64,000 bases of DNA, taken from assembly GCF_026712245.1 (NCBI RefSeq), contig NZ_JAPPUY010000005.1:186001-250000 (forward strand), in the 5' to 3' direction. Shown one piece after another: positions 35,847-45,238 of this stretch (positions are counted from its first letter, which is position 1; each line of letters begins with the position of its first letter). Both the position numbers and the translations under genes were made by a program. The notes under the pieces were generated by a model. The model was not told the origin of the DNA and made no database searches. It saw only the letters and a list, made by a program, of their open reading frames with translations. The stretch is from Roseateles hydrophilus (lineage in GTDB: Bacteria > Pseudomonadota > Gammaproteobacteria > Burkholderiales > Burkholderiaceae_C).

Positions 35847-37751
35847 ATGAAGACACTGCCCGCCCTGACCCCGCCGCCCCGTCCCCTGTCGCGGGCCTTC
35901 CGTTTCAACCAGCTGATGGCGGCCGCCACCGTGGCCGGCGTCGCCGTGTCGGCGGTGGCCCTGGCGCACCGGCTCGCGCCTGCGGCCAACGCGAGCCCCA
36001 CGGCCGCCACCACGCTCATCGTCAAACTGGCCGATGACCGCCAGGCCGATGCGCAGCAGCAGGCCCAGCTCGCGCACCTGCTGGCCGAGTCGGGCCTGCC
36101 CTTGCAGGAGCATCGGCCGCTGGGTTCGGGCTGGTGGCGGCTGCAGGGGCGTGGCGATGCGACGCAGGCCCAGGCCTGGCTGGCGCGGCTGCGTGCCGAC
36201 CGCCGCATCGCCCATGCCATGCCTGACTTGCACGAGCAGCGCGCGGCTGTGCCCACGGACACGCTGTTCCGGGCCACCAACCCAGCCAATGCGCAGTGGT
36301 GGCTGGACGATCAGAGCGACAGCAGCAACCCCGCTGCCGCCAACTTCACCAAGGCTTGGGACACCACCAAGGGCTCGACGGCGCCGGTCATCGCTGTGCT
36401 GGACACCGGCATCACCTCGCATGCCGACCTGAACGCCAACGTGCTGGCCGGCTACAACTTCATCAGCAAGCCCGAGTACGCCAACAACGGCGGCACGGGG
36501 CGCAGCGCCGGCGCGCTGGACCCGGGTGATGCGCTGACCCAGGCCGAGTTCAACGCCAACCCGGCGCTGTGGGATGGCTGCGTCGTGCGTCCGCGCAGCA
36601 GCTGGCACGGCACCGTTGTGGCCGGCCAGCTGGGCGCGGTGACCAACAACGCCAACGGCGTGGCCGGCATCAACTGGAATGCGCGCATCCTGCCGGTGCG
36701 CGTGGCCGGCAAGTGCGGCGCCTCGGTCGCCGACATGGTGGACGGCATGCGCTGGGCCGCCGGCCTGCCGGTGACCGGGGTGCCGACGAATGCCAACCCG
36801 GCCAAGGTGCTGGTGATCGGCTTCGCCAGCGTGCAGGCCACGTCGTGCAACCTGGCCGATGCCAAGCCCGAGGTGGCGGCTGCCGCGCGGCTGTATACCG
36901 ACGCGATCACCGAGCTGCGCAACCTGGGCGTGCTGGTGGTGGCCGCTGCCGGCAACGAAGGCGCGGCCGTGGCCCGCCCGGCCAACTGCGCGGGCGTGTT
37001 CGCCGTGGCCGCCACCAACCGCCAGGGCTTCAAGGCCATCTACTCCAACTACGGCGCGCAGGTGCAGTTGTCGGCACCCGGCGGCGACGCCAACAACGGC
37101 GCTGACTGCGACACCGACCTGGCCGACACCGGCATCGTCTCCACGGTCAACACCGGCACCACCGGGCCGTCGACAGCCGGCTACGGCGCCGTCAGCGGCA
37201 CCAGCTTCGCGGCGCCGCAGGTGGCGGGTGCGGCCGCGCTGATGTGGGCGGCCAACCCGGCGCTGTCGCTGGCGCAGGTGGAGGCCGGCCTTCGGGCCAG
37301 CGCCCGGCCGCATGTGATGGCCTACGCGTTGGGCTACTGCCCGGCCAGCAGCCTGAAAGCGCGGCGCTGCACGCTGGACAACGGCACGGGCGGTGTCGGC
37401 CTGCTGGATGCCGCCGAGGCCGTGCGGTATGCGCTGACGCCCACCACCTACACCGCGCCGGTGCGCACGGCGCTGGGCCTGCAGAGCACCGCCCTGAACC
37501 GCTGCGGCCAGTTGCAGGGCAGCACGGCCATCCCGTTGCCCGCGCCGACGCCGTCCCCGGCGCCGGCCCCGACGCCCGCACCAACACCGGCGCCGGAACC
37601 CGCCCCGACACCCGCGCCCACCCCGGCACCCACGCCCGCACCGACGCCTGCCCCCGCGCCCGCGGGTGGTGGCGGAGGCGGCGGTGGCTCGTCGGCGTGG
37701 TGGTTGCTGGGCCTGCTCGGCGCGGCAGGCGGCCTGCGCCGCCGGCGCTGA
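35847..37751 (+). CDS. Subtilisin-like S8 protease with GlyGly-CTERM tail
   Basis: A 634-residue exported serine protease. It has an N-terminal signal/anchor (about 25-48), an inhibitor-like propeptide (about 52-130) and the catalytic domain with Asp186 (AVLDTGI), His254 (SSWHGTVVAGQ), oxyanion Asn370 (AAAGNEG) and Ser453 (GTSFAAPQVAG). After a Pro/Ala/Thr linker comes a run of glycines, SSAWWLLGLLG and a final RRRR. That is a GlyGly-CTERM sorting signal, recognised by rhombosortase in known systems and typical of type II secretion substrates. The gene is divergent from gspG, which strengthens the link. AAGGTG lies 8 bases before the ATG. Confidence 0.93.
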   Translation: MKTLPALTPPPRPLSRAFRFNQLMAAATVAGVAVSAVALAHRLAPAANASPTAATTLIVKLADDRQADAQQQAQLAHLLAESGLPLQEHRPLGSGWWRLQGRGDATQAQAWLARLRADRRIAHAMPDLHEQRAAVPTDTLFRATNPANAQWWLDDQSDSSNPAAANFTKAWDTTKGSTAPVIAVLDTGITSHADLNANVLAGYNFISKPEYANNGGTGRSAGALDPGDALTQAEFNANPALWDGCVVRPRSSWHGTVVAGQLGAVTNNANGVAGINWNARILPVRVAGKCGASVADMVDGMRWAAGLPVTGVPTNANPAKVLVIGFASVQATSCNLADAKPEVAAAARLYTDAITELRNLGVLVVAAAGNEGAAVARPANCAGVFAVAATNRQGFKAIYSNYGAQVQLSAPGGDANNGADCDTDLADTGIVSTVNTGTTGPSTAGYGAVSGTSFAAPQVAGAAALMWAANPALSLAQVEAGLRASARPHVMAYALGYCPASSLKARRCTLDNGTGGVGLLDAAEAVRYALTPTTYTAPVRTALGLQSTALNRCGQLQGSTAIPLPAPTPSPAPAPTPAPTPAPEPAPTPAPTPAPTPAPTPAPAPAGGGGGGGGSSAWWLLGLLGAAGGLRRRR

Positions 37752-37815
37752 GAGGCATCGTCATCGAATTGACACGCAGCCCGCCGAGCATGCCGGGTTT
37801 GACCCGGAGTTCGGC

Positions 37816-38310
37816 ATGCGTCTGCGTACCCTGCTGCCGGCGTGGGCGGTCGTGGGCGGCCTGGCGATGCCAGCGTTTGCCCAGCCGCTGACGCTGGGCT
37901 TTCACGAGTTCTTTGCCCAGCCCATCGGCCCGCGCGGGCTGGCGCCCAGTGCGGCGTTGCAGGCTGCCGTGGGCCGCGAGGTGCGGCTGACCGGCTTCAT
38001 GGTGCGCCGGGAACGGCCGCTGGCGGGACAGTTCCTGCTCACGCCGCGGCCGGTCAGCATGGCCGAGCATGCCGACGGCGAGGCGGACGACCTGCCCGCC
38101 ACCGCCGTCACGGTGGTGCTGGACGAGACCCAGCGCGACCGGCTGGTGGCCTTTCAGCCCGGCCCGCTGACGCTGACCGGCCGGCTCGCCTTCGGCCCGG
38201 TGGAAGACAGCACCGGCCGTATCTCCTGGGTCCGCCTGCACCTGGCCGAACGCGCGTTGGCCGCCCAGGCCTCGACGGCCGCGCCCGACCATCACCATCA
38301 CCCGCATTGA
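37816..38310 (+). CDS. Small exported protein of unknown function
   Basis: A 164-residue protein with signal peptide (about 1-23, ending PAFAQ) and a compact beta-rich domain (VGREVRLTGFMVRRERPLAGQ, then TAVTVVLDETQ, then LTLTGRLAFG). It reads like an OB-fold or DUF3299-type periplasmic protein. The C-terminus is His-rich (DHHHHPH), which may bind metal. The ATG at 37816 fits the signal peptide; the frame is open earlier inside the protease tail. The gene ends 9 bases before the alkaline phosphatase and is probably co-transcribed with it. Confidence 0.75.
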   Translation: MRLRTLLPAWAVVGGLAMPAFAQPLTLGFHEFFAQPIGPRGLAPSAALQAAVGREVRLTGFMVRRERPLAGQFLLTPRPVSMAEHADGEADDLPATAVTVVLDETQRDRLVAFQPGPLTLTGRLAFGPVEDSTGRISWVRLHLAERALAAQASTAAPDHHHHPH

Positions 38311-38319
38311 GAGCCTGAC

Positions 38320-40341
38320 ATGAAGTCCTTCCTCGTTCTTGCCGCGCTGGCCGCAGGCGCCGCCACGGCCGCGCCCACCGTCACGCGCCTCACGCCGCCC
38401 AGCGAGCTGTTCACCAGCGGCCGGCCCGAGCCGGTCATTGCGCGCTTTCTGCCCGGCCAGCGCTTCGACCTGCAGGCCACGGTGAGGCCCGACGCGGGCC
38501 AGAAGATCACGGCGGCCCGCTTCCTGATCGACGGCAAGCCGGTGGCGGCCGGCGTGGCGCTGCGCGACTGCACCAGCGGCTGCACGAAGGAGCAGCCCAA
38601 GGATGCGGCCATCGTGACGGCACGCGCCCTCAGCGTGGCGGCCGCCGGCCGTCATGAGTTCAGCATCGAAGCCACACAGGCCGATGGCCAGAAGGTGATG
38701 GCCAAGGGCAACTTCGACATCGTGCCCTTCACGGCCGCGATGGGCCCGAAGGTGAAGAACATCATCATCCTGCTGGGCGACGGCATGGGCGCCTCGCAGC
38801 GCACGGCCGCACGCTTGGTGCATGGCTACGCGCAAGGCAAGGCGTTGCAGCCGCTGGCGATGGACACGTTCAGCGCCACGGCGCTGGTCAAGACGGCATC
38901 GCTGAATTCCATCGTCACCGACTCGTCGCCGGGCATGACGGCCTATGTGAGCGGCAACAAGAACAACAACAATGAGGAAGGCGTCTTCCCCGACGACACG
39001 CTTGACGCCTTTGACAACCCGCGCATCGAGTACCTCAGCGAATACCTGCACCGCACGCAAGGCAAGCAGCTCGGCATCGTGACCACGGCCGATGTGTTCG
39101 ATGCCACGCCCGCCGGCAACGCGGTGCACACCAGCAACCGCGGCGCCGGCACCGGCATCGTCGATCAGTTCCTCGACGATCGCGCCCACACGGGCCTGAC
39201 CGTGCTGATGGGCGGCGGCCGCAAGTGGTTCCTGCCGGCCGGCACGCCCGGCTCGGCGCGCACCGACAGCAACGACTACGCGTTCTCGGCCACCGATGCG
39301 CACACGGCCGACATCGTCAAGCGCTGGGGTGCCGCGCCCGGCAGCCTTGACAAGGGCCGTGACCTGATCGCCGACTTCCAGCGTGCCGGCTTCGGCTACG
39401 CCGCCACCAAGGCCGATCTGGATCGCGCCGACCTCAGCAAACCCTTGCTGGGCCTGTTCGCGTTCTCCAACATGAACGTGGCACTGGACAAGATCAACGG
39501 CCGCCGCGGCACCGACAAGAACGGTCTGGGCGGCGGCAGCGTCGTCGATGACTTCGGCCTGCCTGACCAGCCCATGCTGGACGAGATGGCGGTCAAGGCG
39601 CTGCAAGTGCTGAAGCAGTCGCCCAAGGGCTTTGTGCTGATGATCGAGGGCGCATCCATCGACAAGCAGGCCCACGCCATGGACACCGAGCGCTGGATGC
39701 TGGACACGCTGGAGTTCGACCGCGCGGTGCGCGTGGCGCAGGACTTTGCGGCGGAGCACGGCGACACGCTGGTCATCGTGACGGCCGACCATGAATGCTC
39801 GGGTGCGGCGCTGATCGGCGGCTCCATGGTGACCGACCAGGCGCTGCAGGCGCTGGCGGCCAAGAAGGGCGTGGCCAACCTGCGCAATGCGGTGGTGGGG
39901 CGCTACGAGAGCGCTGGCTTCCCGCGCTACAAGCTCGCCGCCGATGGGTATCCCGAGACCACCGACATCGACTACCGCCTGCTGGTGGGCTACGGCGCCA
40001 ACGCCGACCGCTACGAGGACTGGCGCACCAAGCGCACGCCGCAGCGCGACAGCCAGCAACCCCTGGGCAACCAGCCACCGCTGAAGTGGTACCCCGCCAA
40101 CGCGCTGGAGCGCGATGACGCGGTGGGCGAGTACCTCGTCACCGGCCAGGTGCCGGGCGAGTCGGCCGTGCACACGGCCACCGACATCCCGCTGTCCGCC
40201 TATGGCCCCGGCGCGCTGGCGTTCACGGGTGTCATCGACAACACCGACGTGTTCTTCAAGCTCGCGCAAGCTGCCGTGAAAGGGGTTGTTGCGCCCGCCG
40301 ACAGCAGCGGCGCCAAGCGGCCGCCCAAGCCCAAGCGCTGA
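38320..40341 (+). CDS. Alkaline phosphatase (PhoA superfamily) with N-terminal extension
   Basis: A 673-residue exported phosphomonoesterase. It has a signal peptide (about 1-18), an extra beta domain (about 20-135) and a catalytic domain from about 145. Visible motifs are the metal-binding Asp154 in IIILLGDGMG, the nucleophile region VTDSSPGMTAY (Ser202), LVIVTADHECSG and the metal-ligand block IEGASIDKQAHAMD. It should release phosphate from organic phosphates in the periplasm or outside. The N-terminal extension and long loops are not in E. coli PhoA. Together with the preceding small exported gene it forms an exported-enzyme pair beside the secretion locus. Confidence 0.93.
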   Translation: MKSFLVLAALAAGAATAAPTVTRLTPPSELFTSGRPEPVIARFLPGQRFDLQATVRPDAGQKITAARFLIDGKPVAAGVALRDCTSGCTKEQPKDAAIVTARALSVAAAGRHEFSIEATQADGQKVMAKGNFDIVPFTAAMGPKVKNIIILLGDGMGASQRTAARLVHGYAQGKALQPLAMDTFSATALVKTASLNSIVTDSSPGMTAYVSGNKNNNNEEGVFPDDTLDAFDNPRIEYLSEYLHRTQGKQLGIVTTADVFDATPAGNAVHTSNRGAGTGIVDQFLDDRAHTGLTVLMGGGRKWFLPAGTPGSARTDSNDYAFSATDAHTADIVKRWGAAPGSLDKGRDLIADFQRAGFGYAATKADLDRADLSKPLLGLFAFSNMNVALDKINGRRGTDKNGLGGGSVVDDFGLPDQPMLDEMAVKALQVLKQSPKGFVLMIEGASIDKQAHAMDTERWMLDTLEFDRAVRVAQDFAAEHGDTLVIVTADHECSGAALIGGSMVTDQALQALAAKKGVANLRNAVVGRYESAGFPRYKLAADGYPETTDIDYRLLVGYGANADRYEDWRTKRTPQRDSQQPLGNQPPLKWYPANALERDDAVGEYLVTGQVPGESAVHTATDIPLSAYGPGALAFTGVIDNTDVFFKLAQAAVKGVVAPADSSGAKRPPKPKR

Positions 40342-40403
40342 CCTTCGTCAGGGGCTTTCGCGCGGCCGGATACTGGCCGCCCCGATCAAGGAGACCCCTG
40401 CCC

Positions 40404-41204
40404 ATGAAGACCTGGTTCATCGCTTCGTTCGCCATCGCCGCCCTCGGCGCCCAGGCCCAGGCGGCCGACCCGCTGAAGGCCGCCGTGGCGGCCGATCACC
40501 GCAGTGTCGGCAACGTCGCGCGCGATGTGTGGCGCCACCCGTACGAGACGCTGAGCTTCTTCGGCATCAAGCCCACCGACACGGTGGTGGAACTGGCTCC
40601 GGGCGGCGGCGGCTGGTACACCGAGATCCTGGCGCCCTACCTGCGTGACGCCGGTCAGCTGATTGCCGCGGCCGATGACCCGGCCTCCAGCTCCCAATAT
40701 GCCCAGCGCAGTGCCGCGCGCTTCAAGGCCAAGATGGACTCGCTGGGCGTCTACAGCAAGGTGCGCATCACGGCGTTTGACGTCGCCGCCGGCAAGCTGG
40801 ACATCGCCCCGGCCGGCAGCGCCGACGCCGTGCTGACCTTCCGCAACGTGCACAACTGGATGCCGCAGGGCGCCGACAAGACGCAGGCGGTCTTCAACGC
40901 AGCGTTCAAGGCGCTCAAGCCGGGCGGCGTGCTGGGCGTCGTGGAGCACCGCCTGCCGGCCACGCGCACGCAGGACCCCAAGGCCGCCAGCGGCTATGTG
41001 CAGGAGGCTGTCGTCATCAAGTTCGCCGAGGCCGCCGGCTTCAAGCTGGCCGCGCGCAGCGAGATCAATGCCAACCCCAAGGACACGGCCGACCACGAGA
41101 ACGGCGTGTGGACGCTGCCGCCGGTCAACAACAACAAAGACCGCGCCAAGTACGCCGCCATTGGCGAGAGCGACCGCATGACGCTGAAGTTCGTCAAGCC
41201 CTGA
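40404..41204 (+). CDS. SAM-dependent methyltransferase-like protein with signal peptide
   Basis: A 266-residue class I methyltransferase fold: motif I VVELAPGGGGWYTEIL, motif II-like ITAFDVAAGKLD, and ALKPGGVLGVVEHR. Unusually it starts with an apparent cleavable signal peptide (about 1-21, ending AQA), so it may act in the periplasm where SAM is not expected; the COG4798-like family shares this oddity. An AAGGAG site precedes the ATG. Its stop overlaps the next start (TGATG). Substrate unknown. Confidence 0.87.
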   Translation: MKTWFIASFAIAALGAQAQAADPLKAAVAADHRSVGNVARDVWRHPYETLSFFGIKPTDTVVELAPGGGGWYTEILAPYLRDAGQLIAAADDPASSSQYAQRSAARFKAKMDSLGVYSKVRITAFDVAAGKLDIAPAGSADAVLTFRNVHNWMPQGADKTQAVFNAAFKALKPGGVLGVVEHRLPATRTQDPKAASGYVQEAVVIKFAEAAGFKLAARSEINANPKDTADHENGVWTLPPVNNNKDRAKYAAIGESDRMTLKFVKP

Positions 41205-42022
41205 TGGCGATGGCGCCCGTGCAGCACGCCGTCATCGGCCTGGGCCGGCTGGCGCGCGCGCTGGTGCCGGCGCTGCGCGCGGCCGGCGAGTCGGTCGTCG
41301 TCGGCCGGCGCCAGCCCGGCGACGGCGAGTTCACGCATGCGCAGGCGGCGGCGCAGGCCGACTGGGTCTGGTTGACCGTGCCGGACGACCACCTCCAGGC
41401 CATCGCAGCCAGCCTGCCGTGGCGGCCTGGCCAGCTGGGCCTGCATTGCAGCGGCGCCACGCCACTGGCCGCCCTGGCGGCTGCGCCGGCGGCGGCGGGC
41501 TTCCATCCGCTGAAGCTGCTGGCCGGCGATGCCGGGTTGGGTGGCGTGCATGTGGCCATCGAGGCCGGCGCCACCCACGCGCCCGCCTTGCAGGCGCTGG
41601 CGCGGCGGCTGGGCCTGCAGCCCCTGCGCCTGCCCCAGCCGATGACGGCGGAGGCTCGCGCGGCCTATCACGCGGCCGCCAACTTGGCGGCCAGCGGCGT
41701 GCTGGCCGTGCTGGCCGAGGCGCAGTCGCTGTGGTCGGCGGCGGGCCTGCCGCCTGGCGATGCGCTGGCGGCGCTGCTGCCCTTGACGCGCGGCGCGCTG
41801 GACACCGCGGCGGTGCGCGGGCTGCCGGGCGCGGTGTCCGGCCCCATCGCCCGGGGGGACGTCGCCGTGCTGTCCCGCCACATCGGCGCACTGGGTGCGG
41901 CGGGGCTGCCGGCTGATTTGCTGCTGGCACTGGGCCGGCGCCAGCTGGCCTTGGCCGAGGCGGCCGGGCGGCTCGATGCGGCCCAGGCGGCCGCGCTGTG
42001 TGACTTGTTGACGCCGCGCTGA
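41204..42022 (+). CDS. DUF2520 Rossmann-fold protein
   Basis: A 272-residue protein with an N-terminal NAD(P)-binding Rossmann domain (HAVIGLGRLARALVPALRAAG) and a C-terminal helical DUF2520 domain (YHAAANLAASGVLAVLAEAQ, LTRGALDTAAVRG, SGPIARGD). The fold is like ketopantoate or pyrroline-carboxylate reductases, but the family's reaction is not known to me. The ATG overlaps the previous stop (TGATG), and a second ATG two codons later is possible. Cytoplasmic. Confidence 0.88.
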   Translation: MAMAPVQHAVIGLGRLARALVPALRAAGESVVVGRRQPGDGEFTHAQAAAQADWVWLTVPDDHLQAIAASLPWRPGQLGLHCSGATPLAALAAAPAAAGFHPLKLLAGDAGLGGVHVAIEAGATHAPALQALARRLGLQPLRLPQPMTAEARAAYHAAANLAASGVLAVLAEAQSLWSAAGLPPGDALAALLPLTRGALDTAAVRGLPGAVSGPIARGDVAVLSRHIGALGAAGLPADLLLALGRRQLALAEAAGRLDAAQAAALCDLLTPR

Positions 42023-42147
42023 AATCGGGACCTTGTCCCGTGACAAAGGCCGCGTTCGACATTCAGGGAATCCACCTGCTTGCGGGGGGGCGGTCCTAAA
42101 CTGCGCCGCGGTTCGCTGCTGTCGGCGGCCGCAGCTTGGGAGTTCAC

Positions 42148-42702
42148 ATGTCCGACGCCTCCATCCAGACCCTGATCCGCGCTGATGCGGCCCAGATCCT
42201 GCACAACGTGGTGGAGGAGCTGCCCGACGCGCGCGAGCGGCTGGCCTATGTGCGCAGCATGACCGAGCAGGCTGCCACCAAGGTGCTCAACCTCGTGGAG
42301 GCCGCGCAGGAAGACGCCGAGGCCGTGCGCAAGAAGGGCCGCGAGCTGTCCGACGCCCTGAACCGGCTGGCGCTGTCCACCAACATCAGCCAGGACCGCG
42401 CGCGCCACCTGATGCGCCTGTGCGCGGCCTACGCGGCCGATGCAGCCAGCTTCGCCGCCCGCGAGAAGTCGCTGCACACCGAGATCATGATGTCGCAGGA
42501 CTTCCAGGATCTCTCCGGCCAGGTGATCAACAAGGTCAGCAAGATGCTGGAGCGCGTCGAGCCGCCGCTGAAGGATCTGATCTCGTCGATGCCCGCGCCC
42601 GTCGAGGCGGCGATGCCCGAGGAGCTGGGTGGCGTGCAGACGCCGGACAAGGCGCTCAAGCAGGACGACGTGGACGACCTGCTCGCCAGCCTGGGCTTCT
42701 GA
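42148..42702 (+). CDS. cheZ: Chemotaxis phosphatase CheZ
   Basis: A 184-residue, mostly helical protein that dephosphorylates CheY-P and ends tumbling signals. It carries the catalytic motif IMMSQDFQDLSGQVI with the conserved Asp/Gln pair, and ends in the CheY-binding peptide DVDDLLASLGF. GGGAG lies just before the ATG at 42148; a TTG four codons earlier is less likely. It stands alone here, with no che genes adjacent; a chemoreceptor gene follows some 4.5 kb away. Confidence 0.94.
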   Translation: MSDASIQTLIRADAAQILHNVVEELPDARERLAYVRSMTEQAATKVLNLVEAAQEDAEAVRKKGRELSDALNRLALSTNISQDRARHLMRLCAAYAADAASFAAREKSLHTEIMMSQDFQDLSGQVINKVSKMLERVEPPLKDLISSMPAPVEAAMPEELGGVQTPDKALKQDDVDDLLASLGF

Positions 42703-42768
42703 CCTTTCCCCAGACCTGCAGCCCCGCGGCCGCGCGCAGTGCCTGCGCGTGACGCGGGGTTCGCCATT

Positions 42769-43584
42769 TCAGCGCCAGCCCGCTGGGTCCAGCCGGTAGT
42801 AGCCGCGCAGCTCGGCGTACAGCGCCGGGTGCAAGGCCGCCAGCTCGGCCGGCCGCTCGAAGAACAGTTCGCTGATGACGGCGAAGAATTCGGCGGGGTC
42901 GGTCGCCGCATAGGCGTCGATGAGGCCGGACTCGCCCTGCGCGAGTCGCCACTGGAGGGCGTCGAACTCGCGCTGCATCACCGTGGACCAGCGCTGATAG
43001 TCCTGCGCCGTGGCCAGCGCCGGCGCGCCGTTGGCGGGGCCGCCGGCCTGGTCCAGCTGGTGGGCGAACTCGTGGATGACGACGTTGTGCCCGTCGTCGG
43101 GCGTGGCCGCGCCGCGCTTCACCTCATCCCAGGCCAGCAGCACCTGGCCCTGGCTCCAGCTCTCGCCGGCCAGCACACGGCGTTCGTCATGCTGCACGCC
43201 GTGCTGGGTGATGGGGCGGTCCACGACGAAGGCGCTGGGGTAGACCAGCACCTGGCGCAGCTCCGGATAGATGCCGCGTGCGGCGCCCAGCAGGGGCAGG
43301 CAGGCCAGCGCGGCGATGGTCACGCGCACCTCGTCCGTCACGCGCAGGCCGCGGCAGCCCAGGATGGGCTTCTCGGCCAGGAACACCTGCATCAGCGCCT
43401 TCAGGCGCAGCTGCTGGCGCGCCGGCAGGCGCGACACCAGCGGCACATGGCGGCGCAGCAGGCCACGCCAGTGCGCAGGGAAAGGCCGCCCGGCGATGCG
43501 CTGGCGGCGCCACCGCACCCACAGCGGCCACGCAGCGATGGCGGCCGCGAGCAGCACGAGGGCGAGGCAGGTGGCGATCAGCAT
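42769..43584 (-). CDS. mtfA: MtfA-type M90 zinc peptidase
   Basis: A 271-residue metallopeptidase of the MtfA family. In E. coli MtfA binds Mlc and affects glucose phosphotransferase control. The zinc motif is VVIHEFAHQLD, and a downstream EFFAVISELFF holds the third-ligand glutamate. Unlike E. coli MtfA it has a hydrophobic N-terminal helix (about 3-20), so it is probably membrane-anchored. ATG 43584 was chosen; a GTG at 43632 would add 16 residues. Divergent from the MFS gene. Confidence 0.9.
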   Translation of the reverse strand: MLIATCLALVLLAAAIAAWPLWVRWRRQRIAGRPFPAHWRGLLRRHVPLVSRLPARQQLRLKALMQVFLAEKPILGCRGLRVTDEVRVTIAALACLPLLGAARGIYPELRQVLVYPSAFVVDRPITQHGVQHDERRVLAGESWSQGQVLLAWDEVKRGAATPDDGHNVVIHEFAHQLDQAGGPANGAPALATAQDYQRWSTVMQREFDALQWRLAQGESGLIDAYAATDPAEFFAVISELFFERPAELAALHPALYAELRGYYRLDPAGWR

Positions 43585-43664
43585 GCTCCGCCAACTGGGC
43601 CCGCCGCCGCGCTTTGCAAGGGCCTGCGCCACCCGGGCTTGCCCGCGTCGCTTACGCTGCGGGC

Positions 43665-44837
43665 ATGTCCCCAGCCACCGTGCCCACCCGTCTGCAGGCT
43701 TGGCAGGTGTTGCTGGGCGGCATCTGCGCGCTGGTGGTGACGGTGGGTCTCGCGCGCTTTGCGTTCACGCCGCTGCTGCCGCCCATGCAGGCGCAGGCTG
43801 GCCTGGGTGTCGCCGACGGCGGGCTGCTGGCGGCGATCAACTACGCGGGCTACATGAGCGGCGCGTTGCTCGCGGCTTGGATAGAAAGCCCGGTGTGGCG
43901 CCGGCGCCTGTATGTGTGGGCGCTGCCGCTGGCGCTGGGCATCACGGCGCTGATGAGCTGCAGCACTGCGTTCGGCGTCTGGGCGCTGTCGCGCTACGTG
44001 GGCGGCCTGTGCGGTGCGGCCGGCATGCTGCTGGGGTCGGGCCTGGTGCAGGGCTGGTTGATCCGCGCCGGTCGGCGGCCGGAGCTGGGCCTGTATTTCA
44101 TCGGCCTGGGGCTGGGCATCGCCGTGTCGGCCGTGGGCGCGATGGGCATGGGGGCGCTGTCGCTGGGCTGGGCGGCGCAGTGGCAGGGCTTCGCGCTGGT
44201 GGGCCTGCTGTTCGTGCTGCCTGCCTGGGCTTGGCGGCCGCCGGTGCCACCGCCCGCCGCCCGGGCCGAGGCCGGCGTGGTGCCCGCGCGGCGCTGGATG
44301 GCGCTGATGCTGGCCGCCTACTTTTGCGCCGGCTGGGGCTTCGTCATCAACGCGACCTTCACGGTCGCCATCGTCGAGAAGCAGCCGCTGCTCGCGGGCC
44401 AGGGGGCGTGGGCCTGGCTGTTGGTGGGCATGGCAGCCACGCCGGCGGTGTTCATCTGGGACCGCATCGCGCGGCGGCTGGGCGATGTGCAGGCGCTGCT
44501 GTTGGCCTTTGCGGTGCAGATCGTGGGTGTGCTGTTGCCGGCGCTGTCGGCCAGCCTGGCGGCGGCGATGCTGGGGGCCGTGCTGTACGGGGCGACCTTC
44601 ATCGGCATCGTCAGCCTGACGCTGGCCTTGGTGGGGCGCCACTCGCCCGCCAACCCGGGCAAGGCGATGGCGCGGTTGACGCTGGCCTACGGGGCCGCGC
44701 AGATGGCTGCGCCGGCGCTGACCGGGCGCATGGTGGAGGCCAGCGGCAGCTTTGACGCCGCGTTGTGGCTCACGGCCGGTGTGCTGGCGCTGGGCATGGC
44801 GGCGCTGGCTGGCGTGCTGCGGCTGCCGCCGCGCTGA
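43665..44837 (+). CDS. YbfB/YjiJ-family MFS transporter
   Basis: A 390-residue inner-membrane permease of the MFS_4 (YbfB/YjiJ) family, recognised from the first helix, VTVGLARFAFTPLLPPM, and the following NYAGYMSGALLAAW. About twelve hydrophobic segments are visible. The substrate is unknown, although the family is usually annotated as sugar or aromatic exporter. The frame is open far upstream on a shadow of mtfA, but ATG 43665 starts the conserved family sequence. It abuts a convergent small lipoprotein gene. Confidence 0.9.
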   Translation: MSPATVPTRLQAWQVLLGGICALVVTVGLARFAFTPLLPPMQAQAGLGVADGGLLAAINYAGYMSGALLAAWIESPVWRRRLYVWALPLALGITALMSCSTAFGVWALSRYVGGLCGAAGMLLGSGLVQGWLIRAGRRPELGLYFIGLGLGIAVSAVGAMGMGALSLGWAAQWQGFALVGLLFVLPAWAWRPPVPPPAARAEAGVVPARRWMALMLAAYFCAGWGFVINATFTVAIVEKQPLLAGQGAWAWLLVGMAATPAVFIWDRIARRLGDVQALLLAFAVQIVGVLLPALSASLAAAMLGAVLYGATFIGIVSLTLALVGRHSPANPGKAMARLTLAYGAAQMAAPALTGRMVEASGSFDAALWLTAGVLALGMAALAGVLRLPPR

Positions 44838-45074
44838 TCAGGAGCCGCCGCGGATGGTCGAGGCGGCGCCCGGCTTGATGTTCTCGCCGATGGCTTCGGC
44901 CCGGCGGCGGTCTTCCTCGCGCTGAGCAGCGGAGCGGCAGCGCGTGGTGGGCAGGTTGCTGCCGATGCGCGTCTCGCGCTCGCAGGTGGTGTCGGCGGTG
45001 AGGGTGTCGCCCGTTTGGGGCGCTGCGGCACAGGCAACCAGACCGACCGCGAGCAGGGGGAGCAGCAGTTTCAT
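44838..45074 (-). CDS. Small lipoprotein, conserved hypothetical
   Basis: A 78-residue protein with signal peptide and lipobox GLVAC (Cys15 after LLPLLAV). A short mature part has two cysteines in the pattern CERETRIGSNLPTTRC and ends in a charged helix (REEDRRRAEAIGENI). This short cysteine-framed domain occurs in small uncharacterised proteobacterial proteins. Its stop abuts the stop of the MFS gene. Confidence 0.75.
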   Translation of the reverse strand: MKLLLPLLAVGLVACAAAPQTGDTLTADTTCERETRIGSNLPTTRCRSAAQREEDRRRAEAIGENIKPGAASTIRGGS

Positions 45075-45238
45075 GGGGCAGATGAATGGGTTGGGCGCGC
45101 AGCATAACGCGCCGATCACTGGGGTGCGCCGCCGTCAGCAGGCGTATCGGCGGTAACTCTCTGTGAGGCCGTCATCCGCCGCGGTGCTGGCGCGGTTAAG
45201 GGGCTGCGGCTGCAATCCCGCAGCCTCGGAGCCCCCCC

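Noticed and set aside
37192-40269. A 1025-residue open frame on the minus strand
   Set aside because: It runs antisense to the alkaline phosphatase and protease genes, which have clear catalytic motifs. Its translation is His/Arg/Gly-rich noise.
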